This document shows, in pieces, positions 18,997 to 28,902 of a DNA stretch of 64,000 bases (position 1 is the first letter of the stretch; each line of letters opens with the position of its first letter). The DNA is from Larkinella sp051857545 (GTDB taxonomy: Bacteria; Bacteroidota; Bacteroidia; Cytophagales; Spirosomataceae): positions 124,001-188,000 of the forward strand of contig NZ_JBPZHB010000005.1 of NCBI RefSeq assembly GCF_051857545.1, read 5' to 3'. A model generated the notes under the pieces. The model was not told the origin of the DNA. It did no database searches and saw only the letters and a list, made by a program, of their open reading frames with translations. A program made the position numbers and the translations under genes.

Positions 18997-20007
18997 ATGA
19001 GCGTCAATAAGAATCTTTTATGGCGGTATTTTTCAGGTCAGGTCACGGTGCCCGAACGACAACGGATTGCGGAATGGTTACGAGATGAAGCCAGCCGTGA
19101 ACTGTATTTCCAGGTACTGGAGGAATGGGAACAGGAACACCTGCAGTTTGAAACCGACGCGGATGCGGCCCTGCAAAGGTATCTTTTCCCGACGGCAAAA
19201 ACCGCCCGGGAGTCGACACCGGACGTTGCACAGCGACAAACTCCGTTTACACTCTTTTTCCAAAACCGGCAACGCTGGGTGGCTGCGGCTGTTCTGGTAT
19301 TGATTTCGGCTAGCTTATACGTGTTGCGGGATTCCATCCTGTATAAAACGTACACAACCGGGTATGGTCAGGTGCGTCCGATCACGCTGGACGACGGCAG
19401 CCGGGTGACACTTAACGCCAATTCGACGTTGGCGATACCGCGCTGGCACTCGGATAACCGGGAAGTTTTATTGAAAGGTGAAGCGGAGTTTTCCGTGGTT
19501 CATACGCGTGATCACCGCCGTTTTCTGGTCAAAACCGCCGACCAGCTGGAGGTGGAAGTACTGGGGACGGAATTTGTGGTTTATTCGCGCAGCCGGGGTT
19601 CCAAAGTTGCGCTGACGAAAGGAAAAGTGCGGCTTAGCTCCCTGAAAGACAAGCGGTTTCCCCCCCTGACCATTTCGCCGGGCGATGTGGTTACCGTCGA
19701 CACCAAAGGCGCATTCAACCTTCAGACCAGGCAGGAGCTGACTAAATATACGGCCTGGAAAGATCACCTCTTTGTTTTTGAACACACCCCCCTGCGCGAG
19801 ATAACCAGCAGAATTGAAGAAACATTCGGCGTTTCCATCCGGATCAAAGGAGCCGATCTGGCACAGCGCGAACTGACGGGTGCTTTTGAAGCCGAAACCG
19901 CCGACGAACTGCTGGAAGCCCTGACGAAGGTGATGAACCTGCAGCAGGTCCGGCAGGACGACCACATTCTATTGTTGCCCCCGCGCTCTTTCGAGCCTAT
20001 CCAATAG
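18997..20007 (+). CDS. FecR-family anti-sigma factor
   Basis: Inner-membrane anti-sigma/signal transducer of 336 residues. The N-terminal cytoplasmic part (about 1-90) has the sigma-binding pattern LLWRYFSGQVTVPERQRIAEW. One membrane segment follows (about 92-110, WVAAAVLVLISASLYVL). The periplasmic FecR domain (YGQVRPITLDDGSRVTLNANS) and a C-terminal DUF4974-type domain (HTPLREITSRIEETFGVSI) complete it. The C-terminal domain contacts the STN domain of the cognate receptor, which the next gene supplies. It begins 45 bases before the SusC gene. Confidence 0.94.
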   Translation: MSVNKNLLWRYFSGQVTVPERQRIAEWLRDEASRELYFQVLEEWEQEHLQFETDADAALQRYLFPTAKTARESTPDVAQRQTPFTLFFQNRQRWVAAAVLVLISASLYVLRDSILYKTYTTGYGQVRPITLDDGSRVTLNANSTLAIPRWHSDNREVLLKGEAEFSVVHTRDHRRFLVKTADQLEVEVLGTEFVVYSRSRGSKVALTKGKVRLSSLKDKRFPPLTISPGDVVTVDTKGAFNLQTRQELTKYTAWKDHLFVFEHTPLREITSRIEETFGVSIRIKGADLAQRELTGAFEAETADELLEALTKVMNLQQVRQDDHILLLPPRSFEPIQ

Positions 20008-20051
20008 CCTGTTTTCCTTTTAAAACCCTTATTACCGACAACCCGTACCGT

Positions 20052-23000
20052 ATGCAAACGAATAGACTCTACTACCTGAAATGGGCATTTCTGCTACCTT
20101 TGTGGTTTCATTTTCCGTCACCCAATTACGCTCAGACGCTGGCTTTTCAGCAACCGGTTCGTCAATCGGCCGTTAAAAAACCGGCTACCCTCAAACTCCG
20201 CGATGCGATCCTGATTTTGCGAGACCGATACAACGTCAATGTGTTGTTCGAAGAAAAACTACTGGATGGCGTCAGCGTCAACGAAGATCTCATTAACACC
20301 CAAAAAAGTGTTGAAGAAAATCTGCAACGCTTGCTGAAAAACAACGGGTTTCAGTATCAACGCATTAAGAAAAAAACATACCTGATCTTTTCAGAAAAAG
20401 ACCCGGCACTCCAGCGGACCGAGAAGAGTATCGAAGAAGTCAGTATGATTTCGCAACCTCGCACGGCTCTCTCGATGATCCCGAATAACATCGACCGGCC
20501 CATCGGACTCCTGGCGAACGAAAAAGTGCAGGTTCAGGTAAGCGGTCGTGTCCTTGACGAAAACGGACAGGGACTTCCCGGCGTTAACGTCATCGAAAAA
20601 GGAACGGTTAACGGAACATCGACCTCGGCCACCGGCGAGTATAAATTATCCGTGAGTGGGTCCGAAAGCATTCTGCTCTTTACGTTTATTGGGTATAAAC
20701 CGCACGAAATTGCCGTTGGTGATAAGAGCGTCATCACTGTTTCGCTAAAACCGGATGAGCAAAGCCTGAAAGAGGTGGTCGTCACGGCAATCGGGCTGGA
20801 ACGCAGCCGGAAATCACTGGGCTACTCGGTTCAGAAAGTAGATAGCGACGAGTTGGTGAATTCCCGCGAAACCAGTGTAGCGTCGGCACTGAGCGCCAAA
20901 GCCGCCGGGGTACAGGTAACCACCTCATCCGGTGCGGTGGGCAGTGCCGCCCAGATTCGTATTCGGGGCAGTGCCTCGCTGACCGGTAACAACAGCCCCC
21001 TGTTTGTCGTCGATGGGGTCCCTATTGATAACGGACAGAGCCGGACACTATCCGGGGGAGATGGGAATGCGGGCGTGGTACACTCCAATCGTTCCATCGA
21101 TCTGAATCCGGACGATATCGAAACCATGACCGTTCTGAAAGGGCCAGCCGCAACCGCGCTCTACGGGATTCGGGCAGCCGCCGGAGCCATTATTATCACC
21201 TCGAAACGGGGATCACGCTCGGCCGGAAAACAATCGCGGATTTCGCTGTCGTCTTCTTATATCGTTAACGAAGCCAATCGGTTGCCGAAATGGCAGGAAA
21301 AATTTGCGCAGGGAGCCGAAGCCAATGGCGTTCCTCAGTACCGCGACCCAAGCACCGGCGTGATTACGTCCTTTGGGCCGGAAATCAGCTCGCTGTCGTA
21401 CTCCAGTCAGGCCAGTCGGTTCACACCGGGATTAATTGTTCCCCGTACCGACCCAACCGCCAACGGTGTTCCTGTTCAGGCTTTCGACAACATCGGTAAC
21501 TTCTTCGTAAAGGGGAGCACCTTTGATAACCACCTCAGTTTATCGGGCGGTTCGGAAAATTCCAATTATTACTTCTCCCTGGGCAAACTGAATCAGAAAG
21601 GGATTATTCCCACCGAGGAGTTTGACCGCCTGACGTTCAAAATGAGCGGAGATGTTTCCCTGACGCCCAAACTGAATTTTTCCGGTTCAGCTACCTACAG
21701 CAAATCCGGTGGAACGCGGGCGCAGCAGGGCTCCAATTCGTCGGGCGTCATCATGGGACTGATGCGTGCGCCGTTCACCTTCGATAATGCCAACGGGTAT
21801 AGCGATCCGGTGAATGAGCCCCTGGCCTATTCGTTAGCGGATGGATCGCAGCGCAATAGTGGAGGAAATATTGGGGGGTATGACAATCCATACTGGTCGG
21901 TTAAGAAAAACCAGTACAAAGACGAAGTGGATCGGGTAATTGGATTCCTGCAATCCGACTACGAACTTTTACCCTGGTTGAAACTGATGGGACGTCTGGG
22001 GCTGGATATGTACAGCGATAACCGACTGGAGGCTTTTAGTAAAAATTCGAGGGGGCTGGTTGCCGGACGCGTGAGTCAGGAAAATTACCTGCAACGTTCG
22101 ATCAACTCCGATCTGATTCTGACCGCCAACCGGAAACTGACCGAGGACCTGGACCTGACGGTTTTGCTCGGACACAATTATTTTAACCGCACCGATCGCC
22201 GGATTACCACTACGGGCTCAGGATTGAATATTCCGGATTTTTTCAATCCGTCAGGCGCATCGACGCTGACCGGTGGAACCAACCTGTCGCGTCGGAAACT
22301 CAATGCGGCTTATGGTGATGTTCGCCTGACGTACCGGAATTACCTGTTTTTGAACTTCACGGGCCGGAACGAATGGTCGTCGACCCTTCCGAAAGAAAAC
22401 AGTTCGTTTTTCTATCCGTCCATCAGCGCCAGCTTTGCCTTTACGGATGCCTTTGATATCAAGAGCAATTGGCTAACATCCGGCAAATTACGGGCTTCGT
22501 ATGCACAAGTGGGGAATGATTCACCGCTCTACTCGCTGTATAATACCTACAATCCCAGTTCGATCAATGCGACCCTGATCACCTCCGGCGGAATTTTGTT
22601 TCCGTTCCAGAACCAGCTTGGTTTAACGGTCGGTAATACATCGGGAAATCCGCAGCTTCGTCCGGAAGTTCGTGTTTCCAGCGAATTTGGGGGTGAGTTC
22701 CGGTTTTTAAAAGGCCGTCTTGGATTGGATGTGACCTATTACAATTCAGTGAGTAAGGATCTGATTGTTTCCGTGCCGATTCCGAACTCATCGGGTTTTA
22801 CCAGCACGATCCGCAACGTCGGCGAAATTTCCAACAAGGGAGTGGAAATCGTCCTTGACGCGACACCGGTAAAAGCCGGAAAATTTACCTGGGATCTGGC
22901 TTTAAACTGGAGCCGGAATGTCAGTCTGGTGAAGGAAATTGCGGATGGAATTGAAAGCATTGGGGTCACGTCGGTAGGGCCGCTGGGTCAGGTTCGCCTG

Positions 23001-23699
23001 GTGAAAGGAGAGCCGTTTGCCATGATCTACGGGAACGACTTCGTCCGGAACGCGCAGGGCCTCGTGGTGATTGACGACGCCAAGCTTATGGCCGATGGCA
23101 AAACGGCCAATGCCAATTACGGTTTTCCTTTGCGTGACCCGAATCCAAAACCCATCGGCAACACGAATCCGAAATGGATTGCCGGTTTGCGGAACACGTT
23201 TCAGTACGGTAATTTCAGTCTGACCACCTTGCTGGATGTCCGCTACAAATTTGACGTCTACAACGGCACACTCGGTTCGATGAACCAGTCCGGAACATCG
23301 AAAGAGTCCGAAGATCGTTATATCGCAACCGTTTTCGATGGCGTCAAGAAAAGCGATGGCGGTGTCAACGACATTTCAGTCGTCAAAGGCCAGTATTGGT
23401 ATACCGGTGTCGGGGGCGGTTTTGGTAGCGGTGTCAACACCCAGTTTGTGGAAGATGGCAGCTGGTTGCGGATGCGCGAACTGAACCTGAGTTACCGCCT
23501 GCCGGGTATCTGGCTGAAAAAGATCGGCGTCTCTAACGCCAGCTTTACACTGACGGGCCGCAATTTACTATTGTTCACCAATTACAGTGGTATCGATCCG
23601 GAAACCAACCTGAATGGCGACAATAACGCGGCCGGATACGATTATTTCACCATGCCTAATACCCGTAGTTATGGTGTTGCCATAACCCTAACCTTGTAG
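20052..23699 (+). CDS. SusC/RagA-type TonB-linked outer-membrane protein with STN domain
   Basis: Outer-membrane transporter of 1215 residues. Order: signal peptide (to about 28), STN signalling domain (about 40-120, LRDAILILRDRYNVNVLFEE), carboxypeptidase-like regulatory domain (about 155-235, GRVLDENGQGLPGVNV), SusC TonB box and plug (LKEVVVTAIGLERSRKSLGY, IRIRGSASLTGNNSPLFVVD, VLKGPAATALYGIRAAAGAI), then a long barrel ending MPNTRSYGVAITLTL. The STN domain is what a sigma/FecR pair reads, and that pair lies immediately upstream. It works with the SusD lipoprotein 11 bases downstream. The neighbouring M14 peptidase hints at peptide-containing ligands; this is inference. Confidence 0.96.
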   Translation: MQTNRLYYLKWAFLLPLWFHFPSPNYAQTLAFQQPVRQSAVKKPATLKLRDAILILRDRYNVNVLFEEKLLDGVSVNEDLINTQKSVEENLQRLLKNNGFQYQRIKKKTYLIFSEKDPALQRTEKSIEEVSMISQPRTALSMIPNNIDRPIGLLANEKVQVQVSGRVLDENGQGLPGVNVIEKGTVNGTSTSATGEYKLSVSGSESILLFTFIGYKPHEIAVGDKSVITVSLKPDEQSLKEVVVTAIGLERSRKSLGYSVQKVDSDELVNSRETSVASALSAKAAGVQVTTSSGAVGSAAQIRIRGSASLTGNNSPLFVVDGVPIDNGQSRTLSGGDGNAGVVHSNRSIDLNPDDIETMTVLKGPAATALYGIRAAAGAIIITSKRGSRSAGKQSRISLSSSYIVNEANRLPKWQEKFAQGAEANGVPQYRDPSTGVITSFGPEISSLSYSSQASRFTPGLIVPRTDPTANGVPVQAFDNIGNFFVKGSTFDNHLSLSGGSENSNYYFSLGKLNQKGIIPTEEFDRLTFKMSGDVSLTPKLNFSGSATYSKSGGTRAQQGSNSSGVIMGLMRAPFTFDNANGYSDPVNEPLAYSLADGSQRNSGGNIGGYDNPYWSVKKNQYKDEVDRVIGFLQSDYELLPWLKLMGRLGLDMYSDNRLEAFSKNSRGLVAGRVSQENYLQRSINSDLILTANRKLTEDLDLTVLLGHNYFNRTDRRITTTGSGLNIPDFFNPSGASTLTGGTNLSRRKLNAAYGDVRLTYRNYLFLNFTGRNEWSSTLPKENSSFFYPSISASFAFTDAFDIKSNWLTSGKLRASYAQVGNDSPLYSLYNTYNPSSINATLITSGGILFPFQNQLGLTVGNTSGNPQLRPEVRVSSEFGGEFRFLKGRLGLDVTYYNSVSKDLIVSVPIPNSSGFTSTIRNVGEISNKGVEIVLDATPVKAGKFTWDLALNWSRNVSLVKEIADGIESIGVTSVGPLGQVRLVKGEPFAMIYGNDFVRNAQGLVVIDDAKLMADGKTANANYGFPLRDPNPKPIGNTNPKWIAGLRNTFQYGNFSLTTLLDVRYKFDVYNGTLGSMNQSGTSKESEDRYIATVFDGVKKSDGGVNDISVVKGQYWYTGVGGGFGSGVNTQFVEDGSWLRMRELNLSYRLPGIWLKKIGVSNASFTLTGRNLLLFTNYSGIDPETNLNGDNNAAGYDYFTMPNTRSYGVAITLTL

Positions 23700-23710
23700 T
23701 TGCTACTTCT

Positions 23711-25129
23711 ATGAAACGACTCAAAACTATAGTAATCACCGGTTTTCTGGCAGCAGGTCTGTTCTCCTGCAACTACGGAGACCTGAACCTGAACCCCAAC
23801 CTGCCCTCTACGGCTACATTGCCAAGTCTGTTGGCGGGTTCGGAAGGGGTTATTGCCTTTACGGTTGGCGCCGATATGGGGCAGATGACCAATACATTCA
23901 CCCAACATCTATCCGGTATCGTTCTGCAGGCAGCGGCCTGGGATCGGTATAATGTCGATGCCGAAGCCGGCAGCGCTTTTAATACGTTCTACGCCGGGCC
24001 CATGCAGGATCTGAGTACGCTGATTCAGCAGGCTCAAGGAACCCAGGCGAAAGGCTACGAAGGAATCGGAAAGATTCTGATGGCCTACAGCCTGGGCACC
24101 ATGACGAGCTTATACGGGGATGTGCCTTATTCAGAAGCCTTTAAAGGGGCTGTCAATCCGTATCCTAAATTCGATACCCAGGCCAGCATCTACACCCAGA
24201 TCCAAACGTTATTGGATGAAGGCATTGGGTTATTGAAAACCGCTGACGCGTCCAATAGCCCCAGCAGTGACGATCTGATTTACAAAGGTAATTTGCCGAA
24301 ATGGATCGCAGCTGCGTACACCTTTAAAGCCCGTTATGCCCTGCACCTGACTAAAGCAGACCCTGAAGCCGCATCCAAAGCACTGGCCGCCCTGTACGAC
24401 GGCGCAACCTATCGCGGAATTGCCCGCAATGCCGATGATTGTGATTTTGTTTTCGGAACCGGGGTCTCCGAATCCAATCCCTGGTCTCAGCTCGTGCAAC
24501 AACGCAACGATTTCCGATTAGGGAAACAATTTGTGGATTTGTTGAATACGACACCAGCCGACCCGCGTTTACCGGTTTTGGCCAAACCGAATGCCGCTGG
24601 CTCCTATTCAGGCAGTGCAGCCGGACAAGGCCAGGCCGCCGATTCGCAGATTGGTCCTTATTTCACGACCGCTACGACCCCGGTTTCTCTGATCACCTAT
24701 GCCGAAGCGAGATTTATTGAAGCCGAAGCCCGGTTACGGGTGAATGGAATAGATGCGCAGGCCGAAACAGCGTTGAAGGCTGCCGTTTCAGCCTCAGTCG
24801 ATAAGGTCACCAAAGGGACGGTTCCAGCCGCTGAACTGACTGCTTTCGCTAGCAACCGGGGCACGTTTACGGGCGATGCGGCCAACCGGCTGCGTCAGGT
24901 AATCACCCAGAAATACATTGCTTTATTTACGCAGCCTGAAGTATGGACCGACTGGCGTCGAACCGGCTATCCGGCCTTGCAACCCGCATTTGGTGGCACC
25001 AACGGCCTGAACCCCGGCGGTGAGATCCCCCGGCGATTGCCCGTACCGCTGAGCGAAAGACTGAACAACCCCAGTGCCCCGAAAGAAACACCCAGCGTTC
25101 AGGCGCCCCGTTTCTATTGGGACAAGTGA
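23711..25129 (+). CDS. SusD/RagB-family nutrient-binding lipoprotein
   Basis: Surface lipoprotein of 472 residues that caps the SusC barrel. The signal peptide ends in a lipobox GLFSC with acylated Cys20. The TPR-rich SusD fold is indicated by GIGKILMAYSLGTMTSLYGDVPYSEAF and, near the end, LRQVITQKYIALFTQPEVWTDWRRTGYP, the latter very typical of the SusD-like group. It has the length and terminal RRLPVPLSE...N pattern of that group. It is in one operon with SusC and, 31 bases later, the carboxypeptidase. Confidence 0.93.
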   Translation: MKRLKTIVITGFLAAGLFSCNYGDLNLNPNLPSTATLPSLLAGSEGVIAFTVGADMGQMTNTFTQHLSGIVLQAAAWDRYNVDAEAGSAFNTFYAGPMQDLSTLIQQAQGTQAKGYEGIGKILMAYSLGTMTSLYGDVPYSEAFKGAVNPYPKFDTQASIYTQIQTLLDEGIGLLKTADASNSPSSDDLIYKGNLPKWIAAAYTFKARYALHLTKADPEAASKALAALYDGATYRGIARNADDCDFVFGTGVSESNPWSQLVQQRNDFRLGKQFVDLLNTTPADPRLPVLAKPNAAGSYSGSAAGQGQAADSQIGPYFTTATTPVSLITYAEARFIEAEARLRVNGIDAQAETALKAAVSASVDKVTKGTVPAAELTAFASNRGTFTGDAANRLRQVITQKYIALFTQPEVWTDWRRTGYPALQPAFGGTNGLNPGGEIPRRLPVPLSERLNNPSAPKETPSVQAPRFYWDK

Positions 25130-25160
25130 CCTATTTTCCTAAACCCTTGACAAAAATCAC

Positions 25161-26366
25161 ATGAAGCAATCGTTTGTTTTACTTATTGGACTCCTCAGTA
25201 CCCTGTTGCTGGCTTCCTGCGGAGGAGAAAAGAAAAATCCGGAACTTCAAATTACCGCTAATTTCCCCGGTGGTAACATTACCGTAGATTCCATTCAGGG
25301 GACTACGGCTTACCTTCAGCCCGATCTTGGGGATACTGATCATCCCTGGTTTTATTGGTATTATGCCGTAAAAAGTAACCAGAGCGATAGTGTGCGGTTT
25401 GTATTTGATACAAAAGATTGCCTGACGATTAAAGGGCCTGCCGTAAGCCGGGACGGAGGTAAAACCTGGAGCTGGCTGTTTGATGGAACGGTTTCGAACA
25501 ATGAGTTTACGGCTTATATCAAAGCCGATGAGGAAATTCGGTTTAGTATGGGAATGCCGTATACACAGGAAAATTTCGATACGTTCATCCAGCCGTACCG
25601 ATCTCACGCTTCCGTCCGGCTGGATACCCTGTGTATAACGCCCAAAGGCCGGGTAACGGAAAAGCTGATCATTAGTCCGTCTCAAAAAAAGAGTGCCAAA
25701 CAGAAAGTTCTCCTGACGGCCCGGCACCATGCCTGCGAAATGATGGCCAATTACGTCATGGAAGGAATGCTTTCCGCCGTTCTCTCCGACGATCCGGTCA
25801 TGAAGAACCTCCGCGAATCTACCGAGTTCTGGGTTATTCCTTTTGTGGATAAAGATGGCGTGGAAGATGGTGATCAGGGTAAGTACCGTGCTCCCCGCGA
25901 CCACAACCGCGATTATGATGGAAAGAGCCTTTATTGCAGTACGGGTGCGCTTCGGGAACAGGTTCCTAGCTGGAGTAAAAACCAGCTGAAAGTAATGATG
26001 GATTTGCACTGTCCCTGGATAAAAGGACCATTGAATGAAGTGATTTATCTGGTTGGTTCGTCAAACTCCGCGGTTGAAAAACAGCAACGGATTTTCATGG
26101 ATCAATTGGCTGTTCAAAATAAAGGGCCGTTGAAATTTGATATGACCCAGGGAATTGTAGCGTACGGAACCGCCTGGAACACGTCAAAAAATACAACCCA
26201 AGGCATGTCATCCACACAATGGGGAGCCACTATTCCAGGAATGAAACTGGCCACTTCCTTCGAAATACCTTATTCCGTACACAATGAAGAACCAATGACG
26301 GCCGAAAACTCACGGCTTTTTGGCCGGGATATGGCGTTTGCATTGGCGGCTTATTTAAACCAGTAG
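25161..26366 (+). CDS. M14-family zinc carboxypeptidase, lipoprotein
   Basis: Predicted lipid-anchored metallopeptidase of 401 residues. Lipobox LLLASC gives Cys20. A beta-rich N-terminal domain (about 30-150) precedes the peptidase domain. Zinc ligands are visible as HxxE (His190 and Glu193 in RHHACEMM) and His283 (MMDLHCPW); Glu368 in TSFEIPY is the likely catalytic glutamate. This fits the cytosolic-carboxypeptidase-like M14 branch seen in Bacteroidetes. Located behind SusCD, it probably trims imported or surface-bound peptides or amidated glycan fragments; the substrate is not shown by the sequence. Confidence 0.88.
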   Translation: MKQSFVLLIGLLSTLLLASCGGEKKNPELQITANFPGGNITVDSIQGTTAYLQPDLGDTDHPWFYWYYAVKSNQSDSVRFVFDTKDCLTIKGPAVSRDGGKTWSWLFDGTVSNNEFTAYIKADEEIRFSMGMPYTQENFDTFIQPYRSHASVRLDTLCITPKGRVTEKLIISPSQKKSAKQKVLLTARHHACEMMANYVMEGMLSAVLSDDPVMKNLRESTEFWVIPFVDKDGVEDGDQGKYRAPRDHNRDYDGKSLYCSTGALREQVPSWSKNQLKVMMDLHCPWIKGPLNEVIYLVGSSNSAVEKQQRIFMDQLAVQNKGPLKFDMTQGIVAYGTAWNTSKNTTQGMSSTQWGATIPGMKLATSFEIPYSVHNEEPMTAENSRLFGRDMAFALAAYLNQ

Positions 26367-26388
26367 TATTTCATCAGCTTATTTTTTG

Positions 26389-26441
26389 TAGGACTTTCGT
26401 CTGATAACCCCTAAATCCCCTGGTGGCAAACGAAAGTCCTA
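26389..26441. repeat. Inverted repeat before the secreted orphan gene
   Basis: Perfect 12-bp arms (26389-26400 and 26430-26441, TAGGACTTTCGT and its complement) enclose 29 bases that include CCCCTAAATCCCCT (26408-26421). The same 14-mer forms part of the long inverted repeat at 49960-50064. The hairpin ends 9 bases before the next ATG and could attenuate transcription. Confidence 0.6.
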
Positions 26442-26449
26442 TTTTTGGT

Positions 26450-27871
26450 ATGATCTATAAAAGCATTATCTTTCTTATTACCGGTTTTTTCTGGTTTTCG
26501 GTTATCCATGCGCAACAGCCTCCCATTCAGGTAAAAGGGGTGTTTCCTCAGATGACCATTGTCAGCAACCATGCCGAACGCAGTGAAGCAGGCATTGGTG
26601 CGCTGATTCCCTGGGCCAATAAATTGTGGGCAGTAGGGTACGTTGCCCATGTCAAAGGTTCCGGTTTGGGACTGTACCAGGTCAGCGACGACATGACGAT
26701 GCAGCGACACCCGCTGAGTTATACCGGCACGTACGCCAACCGCATGGTTCATAATCCATCACACCAGGCCATCATTGGTCCATACGCCATCGACACCACC
26801 GGCAAGGTGCGCATCATCGACGATCTGAAGATTCACCGGCTGGCGGCCACGATGGATCACCTCACCAAACCCGATTCGATGGTTTATTTTCTGACGATGG
26901 AAGGAGTGGTGTTTGAAACCAATGTCTATACGCTTAAAAGCCGTCAACTGTTCGATCTGGTTCGGGAACTGGACATTCCAAAAACCGCTCAGGTTCACTT
27001 TAAATCCGCTTTTACGGAGCAGGGACGCGTGGTTGTGGCCAATAACTCCTACTACGAAGCCGACTTTCTGGGAAAACGGAATGCCGGACGACTGGCCGAA
27101 TGGAATGGCAAAGCCTGGACTATTCTGGATCGGAATCCGTATGTAGAAGTAGCCGGTAAGCACTGGTCGAACGAGCAATACGGCCACCCGGTTTATGCCC
27201 TGGGCTGGGATCAGGCGTCGGTCATTTTGAAATTCTGTTACAAAGGTGTCTGGAAAACCTACCGCTTGCCGAAAGCTAGTTATGCGTATGACCACGCCTG
27301 GAATACCGAATGGATGCGCATCCGCGAAGCCCAAACCGAGCGGTATTTGATGGACATTCACGGTATTTTCTACGAAATGCCGACCATTACGTATGGTGGC
27401 AATATTCTGGCAATCCGGCCCATCAGTAATCACCTTCGTATCGTTCCCGATTTCTGCTACTGGCGCGGTATGCTCGTATTGGCAGGTGATCAGGTGGATC
27501 GATCCACCGGTCAGCCCCAATCCGGCTTATGGTTTGGCAACATTGATGAACTTTGGGGTTTCGGTAAGCCCAAAGGGTGGGGCGGCCCGTGGTGGGAAAA
27601 AACCGTTGCCGCTAACGAAGTTTCCGACCCGTATTTGATGACTGGATTTGACCAAAAATCGCTGCACCTGACCCACGATGCCGCTACCGAAGTGACGTAT
27701 CAGGTTGAGGTCGATTTCATGGGAAACGGGAGCTGGGTTCCATATACGACTTTAAAAGCACCCGCTAAAGGGTATGTTCATTACGAATTTCCGGCGGGCT
27801 ATTCAGCCCATTGGGTTCGGCTAAAAGTAGACCGCGCCTGTAAAACGTCCGCCGTCTTCGTCTATAACTAA
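26450..27871 (+). CDS. Secreted protein of unknown function, probably beta-propeller
   Basis: Product of 473 residues starting at ATG 26450, chosen over GTG 26423 because a clean signal peptide then begins (hydrophobic IIFLITGFFWFSVI, cleavage near HAQQ). The body is rich in short beta-repeat-like stretches with aromatic and Gly residues (for example GSGLGLYQVSDD, GRLAEWNGKAWTIL, ESGLWFGN-like SGLWFGNIDELWGFG) and ends in an Ig/lectin-like segment. I do not recognise the family. It follows the SusCD-carboxypeptidase genes after an 83-base gap containing a hairpin, so it may be the last operon member. Confidence 0.8.
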   Translation: MIYKSIIFLITGFFWFSVIHAQQPPIQVKGVFPQMTIVSNHAERSEAGIGALIPWANKLWAVGYVAHVKGSGLGLYQVSDDMTMQRHPLSYTGTYANRMVHNPSHQAIIGPYAIDTTGKVRIIDDLKIHRLAATMDHLTKPDSMVYFLTMEGVVFETNVYTLKSRQLFDLVRELDIPKTAQVHFKSAFTEQGRVVVANNSYYEADFLGKRNAGRLAEWNGKAWTILDRNPYVEVAGKHWSNEQYGHPVYALGWDQASVILKFCYKGVWKTYRLPKASYAYDHAWNTEWMRIREAQTERYLMDIHGIFYEMPTITYGGNILAIRPISNHLRIVPDFCYWRGMLVLAGDQVDRSTGQPQSGLWFGNIDELWGFGKPKGWGGPWWEKTVAANEVSDPYLMTGFDQKSLHLTHDAATEVTYQVEVDFMGNGSWVPYTTLKAPAKGYVHYEFPAGYSAHWVRLKVDRACKTSAVFVYN

Positions 27872-28081
27872 TAGGCATCAAACTTAAAAAGATGCTAAAT
27901 ACAAAGGCAGTTTGAAATTTAAGTGTGTGTAGTCTAGTAAAAATAGACAGATGAGCTGGACCATCGTCCGGTAGAAAAGGCGAAAACCTATACTTAATTT
28001 GTCAAGCTCCTTTGGGTATTTGCCTATTTAAAATATCCATTGCGGTTGAGATTCTTTAGGTTAAGTTACGTGTACACAATG

Positions 28082-28112
28082 GAACAGCCCGGTAAATCTC
28101 ACCGGGCTGTTC
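28082..28112 (+). terminator. Strong intrinsic-type hairpin
   Basis: Perfect 12-bp stem GAACAGCCCGGT with its complement and a 7-base loop, followed by a T-rich stretch. It lies between convergent genes and probably ends the SusCD operon. Confidence 0.75.
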
Positions 28113-28173
28113 AGATTTTCTTGGGGTTAAAAAAGCGATAAAGGAAGCTGGGCTTGATCAGCAAATCATAGCT

Positions 28174-28238
28174 AGCTTTCTGAACCTATCATTCTCAACA
28201 CAGAAATAAGGATCATCTTGGGTCAATAAGCACGTTCA
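28174..28238. repeat. AGCTTTyTGAACC repeat, copy 2
   Basis: Starts AGCTTTCTGAACCTATCAT and ends in GGTCAATAAGCACGTTCA. It shares both ends with 17979-18046 and, more weakly, with 29506-29581. Confidence 0.5.
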
Positions 28239-28399
28239 CAAACCACCGCTCGTTGGTTATCATGGTGCCAAACACGGTAGGGTACTATCAACGAGACGTT
28301 GTCTCACAAAGGAGGGTTTTCGTGAGAATCTGGAATAAGCAGTAACTATATTTTGGCATGTTTCAAAACCCTGACTTTTTCTCTTAGCCCTACATACAC

Positions 28400-28876
28400 T
28401 TATGAAATGGGACGGGTTATTATGGCTAATTTCTTTCTTCCTCTTATCCGGATAGAATCCTTAATTAACCATTTCGCTAATAGACCGACACAAACCAGGT
28501 AACCGCTGATAATCAATGTTTTTTTATCGAAATAGTGCGTATTGAAAGCGTCAATAAGCAAAAAGCCTACCCCTGCAACTGGGAAAATTCGCTTGTACTT
28601 ATATCTTATAATATACCAGTCTTTGGTTTTGTCATCAACATAGAGGTGGGTAATATCAACGAGTTTTACCTTCATACCTCCCAATAAAATGAGGCTATCT
28701 TCAAACCCCTCAATTTGAGCAGTAAACTTGGATTTATCCTCTTTCAATCGAAATGAGATGATATCCCCTTGCTTGTAAAGAACTTGCCGGTAACTTTTTT
28801 TAGAAAACAGCAAAAAGTCCTGACCAAACCCACCATGATTGACCATCATCAACAAGAAGATAATATACTTGCTCAT
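28400..28876 (-). CDS. Small secreted or membrane protein, unknown
   Basis: A 158-residue product with an N-terminal signal (KYIIFLLMMVNHGGFGQ), a beta-rich middle with KQGDIISFRLKEDKSKF and a second hydrophobic segment near residues 100-135 (VAGVGFLLIDAF, LIISGYLVCVGLLAKWLI). This layout resembles small Cytophagales envelope proteins without a named family. A -7 promoter box lies directly upstream. It stands alone and marks the left side of the accessory island. Confidence 0.7.
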   Translation of the reverse strand: MSKYIIFLLMMVNHGGFGQDFLLFSKKSYRQVLYKQGDIISFRLKEDKSKFTAQIEGFEDSLILLGGMKVKLVDITHLYVDDKTKDWYIIRYKYKRIFPVAGVGFLLIDAFNTHYFDKKTLIISGYLVCVGLLAKWLIKDSIRIRGRKKLAIITRPIS

Positions 28877-28894
28877 TCAGAATGCTGATTTTTT

Positions 28895-28902
28895 CAAAGC
28901 TA
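28895..28902 (-). promoter_or_regulatory. Candidate -7 promoter box
   Basis: Reads TAGCTTTG on the minus strand, matching TAnnTTTG, 18 bases upstream of the start at 28876. Confidence 0.45.

Larger units (their letters stand above)
27872..28399. other. Intergenic stretch with terminator and repeat
   Basis: Lies between two convergent stops. It contains a strong hairpin at 28082-28112 and copy 2 of the AGCTTTyTGAACC repeat at 28174-28238. No gene is supported. Confidence 0.6.

Noticed and set aside
26759..27520. 253-codon minus-strand frame inside the secreted orphan gene
   Set aside because: The plus-strand gene has a signal peptide and operon context; the antisense product shows no features.
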